Shown one piece after another: positions 60,830-64,000 of a stretch of 64,000 nt of DNA. Position 1 is the first letter of the stretch. Every line of letters starts with the position of its first letter. Below the pieces are notes generated by a model. That model had not been told where the DNA came from and did no database searches. It saw only the letters and a program-made list of their open reading frames with translations. Location of the stretch: contig CAIULA010000022.1 of the NCBI GenBank assembly GCA_903899945.1, positions 1 through 64,000 on the forward strand, in the 5' to 3' direction. This DNA is from an uncultured Alphaproteobacteria bacterium. Its GTDB lineage: Bacteria; Pseudomonadota; Alphaproteobacteria; Paracaedibacterales; CAIULA01. Made by a program: the position numbers and the translations under genes.

Positions 60830-60935
60830 TTTCCTTATACTGTCTATAGCATTGTTAAATAGTCTTTTGCAAGCTTTGGGTTTTTTTGGTAAACACTAAA
60901 GATAAGACTAGAAATTGTAGATGCCTAAAAGTCAT

Positions 60936-61487
60936 ATGAAAAAAATCTCGAGTATCCTTGTTGCTTTTAATATTTTATTTGTCAGCGAAACGTTTGCTCA
61001 TAATAGTTCAAGTATTGAACGTTATGTATACACTCAATTGCATCGGGGTAATACAGATATTGCGTTAAATTTCTTAAAACAATTGGATAATCTGGGAAAT
61101 CTTGAGGGGATAACCTTGCTTGGTATGGTTTATTTAGAAGGTTATACTCAAATTAAAGATGCACGGTTGGCAAATTACTACTTTTCCAAAGCAGCCGCTT
61201 TAGAATTTGCTCCTGCAATCAAAGCGCTTGCTGATAGTTATATGGCAGGAGATGGAGTAGAGCTTAATGAAACAATTGCTTTTCAGCTTTATGAAAAAGC
61301 AGCAAAATTGGGGTATGGCCCCGCACAATTTAATACCGGCATTATGCTTAAGAATGGCGAAGGTATTCCTGTGTCTTTAGAGCGCGCATATCAGATGCTT
61401 GATTTGGCGGCTCACAATCCAGATTTGGAGGAAATGAGCCAAGATGCTGCGCATTATAGAGATCAGATAAAAGCCCGGATCAAGTAA
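60936..61487 (+). CDS. Exported Sel1-repeat protein
   Basis: About 183 residues from ATG 60936, which opens a clean signal peptide (MKKISSILVAFNILFVSETFA); an in-frame ATG at 60921 is possible. Three Sel1 repeats are visible, for example ARLANYYFSKAAALEFAPA and NETIAFQLYEKAAKLGYGPA, then ERAYQMLDLAAHN. These alpha-solenoid repeats bind proteins and are often in secreted factors of host-associated bacteria. A gene on its own between the tRNA and the cyclase. Confidence 0.8.
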   Translation: MKKISSILVAFNILFVSETFAHNSSSIERYVYTQLHRGNTDIALNFLKQLDNLGNLEGITLLGMVYLEGYTQIKDARLANYYFSKAAALEFAPAIKALADSYMAGDGVELNETIAFQLYEKAAKLGYGPAQFNTGIMLKNGEGIPVSLERAYQMLDLAAHNPDLEEMSQDAAHYRDQIKARIK

Positions 61488-61508
61488 GTCTAGTTTTAAC
61501 AATTTAAA

Positions 61509-61572
61509 AACCTGTATTCATAAAATTCGTCATTCAGCGTTGCTGTTCAAAAAAATTTTATGAATACAGGTT
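61509..61572. repeat. Perfect 19-bp inverted repeat
   Basis: AACCTGTATTCATAAAATT (61509-61527) and its exact reverse complement (61554-61572) flank a 26-base loop. It lies between the Sel1 gene and the cyclase. It has no T run; it could be a palindromic element or a stable mRNA 3' end. Confidence 0.8.
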
Positions 61573-61661
61573 CTAAAGAAGCCAGTCTCATTTGTTAACC
61601 CTTTGTAAACTCTTTAGTGGTTATATTGAACCAAAGTAGATTTTTCCAAGGTATTGCTTTA

Positions 61662-63830
61662 ATGGTTAATATTTTTAAATTGGTTCGCAGTTATTTTTTA
61701 AAAAGACAGCTTAGATTTGACGTTTTGACTAGCTTCTTTATTCTTCAAATTATTACAGCTATATCAATAATGTTTTACATGTATAGCGCTAATAAGGAAA
61801 CTCTTATTGATTTTTCTGATAAAATGATGGAAGACCTGAGTGATGCTAAAATTGACTCGATTAATCACCATTTTAAAGGCGTTCAGAACTCTGTTGCATT
61901 GGGATCTTATCTTATTAATCGCCCTCAAGACGTGGATATAAACAATAAAAAACTAGTAGAATACATGATTGGAACTGTAAAACAGTACCCTTATTTAGAG
62001 AGCGTGTTTATCGGTATGGAAACTGGACGCTTTATGCAGGTCAAATTATTGGGGGAAGGGTCCACTTACAGATCTTTGACCACAAAGCTTCTTCCAAAAA
62101 ATGCAACTATTGCTGTTAGAATTCTTGACCGAGGTGAGAATCATAAAGAAGAAACTTGGTATTATCTTAATCAAGAAGGAAAGGTTTTAGAACAAGAGAA
62201 GTTACCAGATTTTGAGATCACTTTTGATCATCGAGTTCGTGAGTGGTATACTAAAGCCATGCAAATGGAAACACAAATTTGGACTGATATTTACATTTTT
62301 AGTACAACAAAGCTTCCAGGTGTAGCAACGGCGCATCCTTTGCAAAATGAAAGTGGAAAGTATATAGGAGTGATAGGTTCTGACATTCCTTTAACAAGTT
62401 TATCAGGGATTTTAAAGAATAACTCGGTTAAAGGACTTGCGATGATTATTAATAAAAAAGGTGAGATTGTTGCGCATCCGACCGAGAAAAATACGGCAAG
62501 AGTGGTTAATACTGCTGACACGCAGCTAGTCACTTTAGAAGAGTTTGGAGATAAGGTTTCTTTCAACAGTTACAAAAGCTTTATATCCACTCAAGAACAT
62601 CGTTTTATTTTTGACTATGATAGCACCCAATATATAGCGACCTATAAAGAATTTGACCAATCATTCTTTAAAAACTGGATATTTACGGTCATAACGCCAA
62701 TGGATGTATTTATTGGGAAAGTTAAATCGACTCAGGAAAAATGCTTATTGATTTCTTTGGTAATTCTCTTTTTATCAATTTTCGTTGTTGGATTAATTGC
62801 CCATCGAATTGCAAGACCGATTAACGCTCTTGCTGATCAAGCGAATCGAATTACGAGTTTTGATTTAAGTGATGTTGATGAAGTGAGATCAGGAATTGTG
62901 GAAATTCAGAAACTTCAATCTTCCATTTCACGAATGCGTCACAGTTTATCTTCATTTGGAAAATTCGTTCCTAAAGCCCTTGTAAGAAAATTGATAGATA
63001 AGGGAATAGATGTAAAAGTGGGGGGTAAAATGAAAAATGTTACCTTACTTTTTACAGATATTGCAGGTTTTACAACGATTTCTGAAACTTATCCTGCTGA
63101 TAAGTTGATGAATCATTTATCTGACTATTTTGATGAAATGACGCAAATAATCATTGATGAAAATGGTACGGTTGATAAATACATTGGTGACGCAATTATG
63201 TCCTTTTGGGGGGCGCCTGGAAATGATAAAGATCATGCACTGCATGCATGTAAATCGGCTCTTCTTTGTCAAAGACGTCTTCTTGATCTAAACCGCAAAT
63301 GGGGTTTTGAAAAGAAGCCAATTTTGTTTACTAGAATGGGTCTTCATACAGGTGACGTTATTGTTGGAAACCTTGGATCTACTGAAAGATTGAACTATAC
63401 GGCTATTGGAGATTCAGTGAATTTAGCTGCTAGATTAGAAGGTGTTAACAAAAATTACGGCTCATGTGTCATCATCAGTCAAGCTACCTATAAGCATATT
63501 CAAGACTATGCAGTTGTAAGGCCATTGGATGTGGTTGCTGTAAAAGGAAAAAACGAGGGTATTAAAATCTTTGAACTGATAGCTTTACAAAATACAGATC
63601 CTTTATTATTGCCAACAAATGAACAGCTTAAATTTACAGAACAATTTGCTCGTGGATTTACTTTATACCTAGAGCAACGCTGGGATGAAGCGATTGAAGC
63701 TTTTAAAGATATACAGCTTCGTTATCCAGAAGATATTCCTTGTAGGCTTTATATAGAAAGATGTGAGGCTTATAAAAAGACACCTCCGGGCGCAGATTGG
63801 GATGGGGTGAATCATTTGCATAGTAAATAG
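61662..63830 (+). CDS. Class III adenylate cyclase with Cache and HAMP domains
   Basis: About 722 residues from ATG 61662; an in-frame GTG at 61617 is possible. It has two membrane spans (about residues 20-42 and 360-380 of the longer form) enclosing a periplasmic dCache-type sensor (YLESVFIGMETGRFMQV, DHRVREWYTKAMQ, YIGVIGSDIPLTSL). HAMP follows (ARPINALADQANRITSFDLSD). The cyclase has metal-binding LLFTDIAGFTTIS and DKYIGDAIMSFWGAP, the nucleotide Lys, and the NYTAIGDSVNLAARLEG block; the Lys plus Thr pair fits ATP over GTP. It likely senses a small ligand and makes cAMP. Its target is not in the window. Confidence 0.92.
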   Translation: MVNIFKLVRSYFLKRQLRFDVLTSFFILQIITAISIMFYMYSANKETLIDFSDKMMEDLSDAKIDSINHHFKGVQNSVALGSYLINRPQDVDINNKKLVEYMIGTVKQYPYLESVFIGMETGRFMQVKLLGEGSTYRSLTTKLLPKNATIAVRILDRGENHKEETWYYLNQEGKVLEQEKLPDFEITFDHRVREWYTKAMQMETQIWTDIYIFSTTKLPGVATAHPLQNESGKYIGVIGSDIPLTSLSGILKNNSVKGLAMIINKKGEIVAHPTEKNTARVVNTADTQLVTLEEFGDKVSFNSYKSFISTQEHRFIFDYDSTQYIATYKEFDQSFFKNWIFTVITPMDVFIGKVKSTQEKCLLISLVILFLSIFVVGLIAHRIARPINALADQANRITSFDLSDVDEVRSGIVEIQKLQSSISRMRHSLSSFGKFVPKALVRKLIDKGIDVKVGGKMKNVTLLFTDIAGFTTISETYPADKLMNHLSDYFDEMTQIIIDENGTVDKYIGDAIMSFWGAPGNDKDHALHACKSALLCQRRLLDLNRKWGFEKKPILFTRMGLHTGDVIVGNLGSTERLNYTAIGDSVNLAARLEGVNKNYGSCVIISQATYKHIQDYAVVRPLDVVAVKGKNEGIKIFELIALQNTDPLLLPTNEQLKFTEQFARGFTLYLEQRWDEAIEAFKDIQLRYPEDIPCRLYIERCEAYKKTPPGADWDGVNHLHSK

Positions 63831-63855
63831 TTAAGATCGGAAAATCCCGCTTTTC

Positions 63856-63917
63856 TTAAAGGCTTAATGTTTATATAATGAAGGAACTGGAGATAACGCT
63901 TAAAATTAAGCCTTTAA
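63856..63917. repeat. 12-bp inverted repeat near the window end
   Basis: TTAAAGGCTTAA (63856-63867) and TTAAGCCTTTAA (63906-63917) match exactly across 38 bases. The rest of the last 170 bases carries only a 12-codon frame and no supported gene. Confidence 0.55.
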
Positions 63918-64000
63918 CCTTGAGAGTTTGTATGAAAAATGAACGTATTTTTGCAATTTTTCTAGTCTAAAATTTGAAATATCGATGGATTCTCAAAGAG

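Noticed and set aside
63901-63970. Short frame starting at ATG near 63931
   Set aside because: Only 12 codons before a stop; no support as a gene.

Overview
The window is a gene-dense, AT-rich chromosome segment from an alphaproteobacterium. Supporting signs are a fused ispDF gene, a Rickettsia-like sdhC-sdhD-sdhA block with no sdhB beside it, dusB, the ffh-rpsP-rimM-trmD-rplS operon, AddAB recombination genes, a paired M16 peptidase locus and LpxC. Glycolysis genes (pyk, gap, tkt), many Sec-exported orphan proteins, LuxR-type regulators and T6SS baseplate genes fit a Holosporales-like, protist-associated lineage better than Rickettsia. That placement is inference; no rRNA is present.

Layout. 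0-6.3 kb: an exported low-complexity protein ending in CTMC, a serine hydrolase, pyk and ispDF. 6.4-7.7 kb: dusB followed by a Fis-like gene. 7.7-13.4 kb: accessory stretch with two exported coiled-coil proteins, an outer-membrane barrel, a HI0933-type flavoprotein and small secreted proteins. 13.5-16 kb: sdhCDA. 16.8-20.3 kb: tsaE-amgK-murU, then lpxC. 20.4-22.9 kb: LuxR regulator, VUT-family queuosine-precursor transporter and a DUF6884-like gene. 23-26.7 kb: ffh to rplS, with a decayed second trmD 3' end between trmD and rplS. 27-32 kb: SUKH-like immunity gene convergent with an LHH-nuclease toxin gene, which is divergent from tssF-tssG. 32-38 kb: DcaP-like porin, lspA, DUF3035 lipoprotein and two M16 peptidases. 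38-42.5 kb: flhF, two exported orphans and a LuxR-membrane-NTPase protein. 42.5-54 kb (minus strand): addB-addA-trxA-tkt-gap-fabD-fabG and a peroxiredoxin. 54.5-60.7 kb (minus): mltG-gmk-ftsA-ftsZ-def-fmt. 60.7-64 kb: tRNA-Val, a Sel1 protein and a class III adenylate cyclase.

Possible new systems. (1) Both LuxR-type genes have a CCGTAA-N3-TTACGG palindrome in the adjacent intergenic region, and a third copy lies in front of the DUF6884-like gene, so the window seems to show one regulon. One of the two regulators has an odd order of domains: HTH, membrane segment, NB-ARC-type NTPase. (2) A signal-peptide-bearing LHH nuclease and a signal-peptide-bearing SUKH-like protein sit tail to tail beside T6SS genes. 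(3) An exported protein ends in a CaaX-like box, suggesting lipidation inside a eukaryotic host.

No CRISPR array, insertion sequence, transposase, rRNA or prophage was seen. Function calls come from reading the translated sequences; no database search was possible. Motif scans were done by eye and are not exhaustive.
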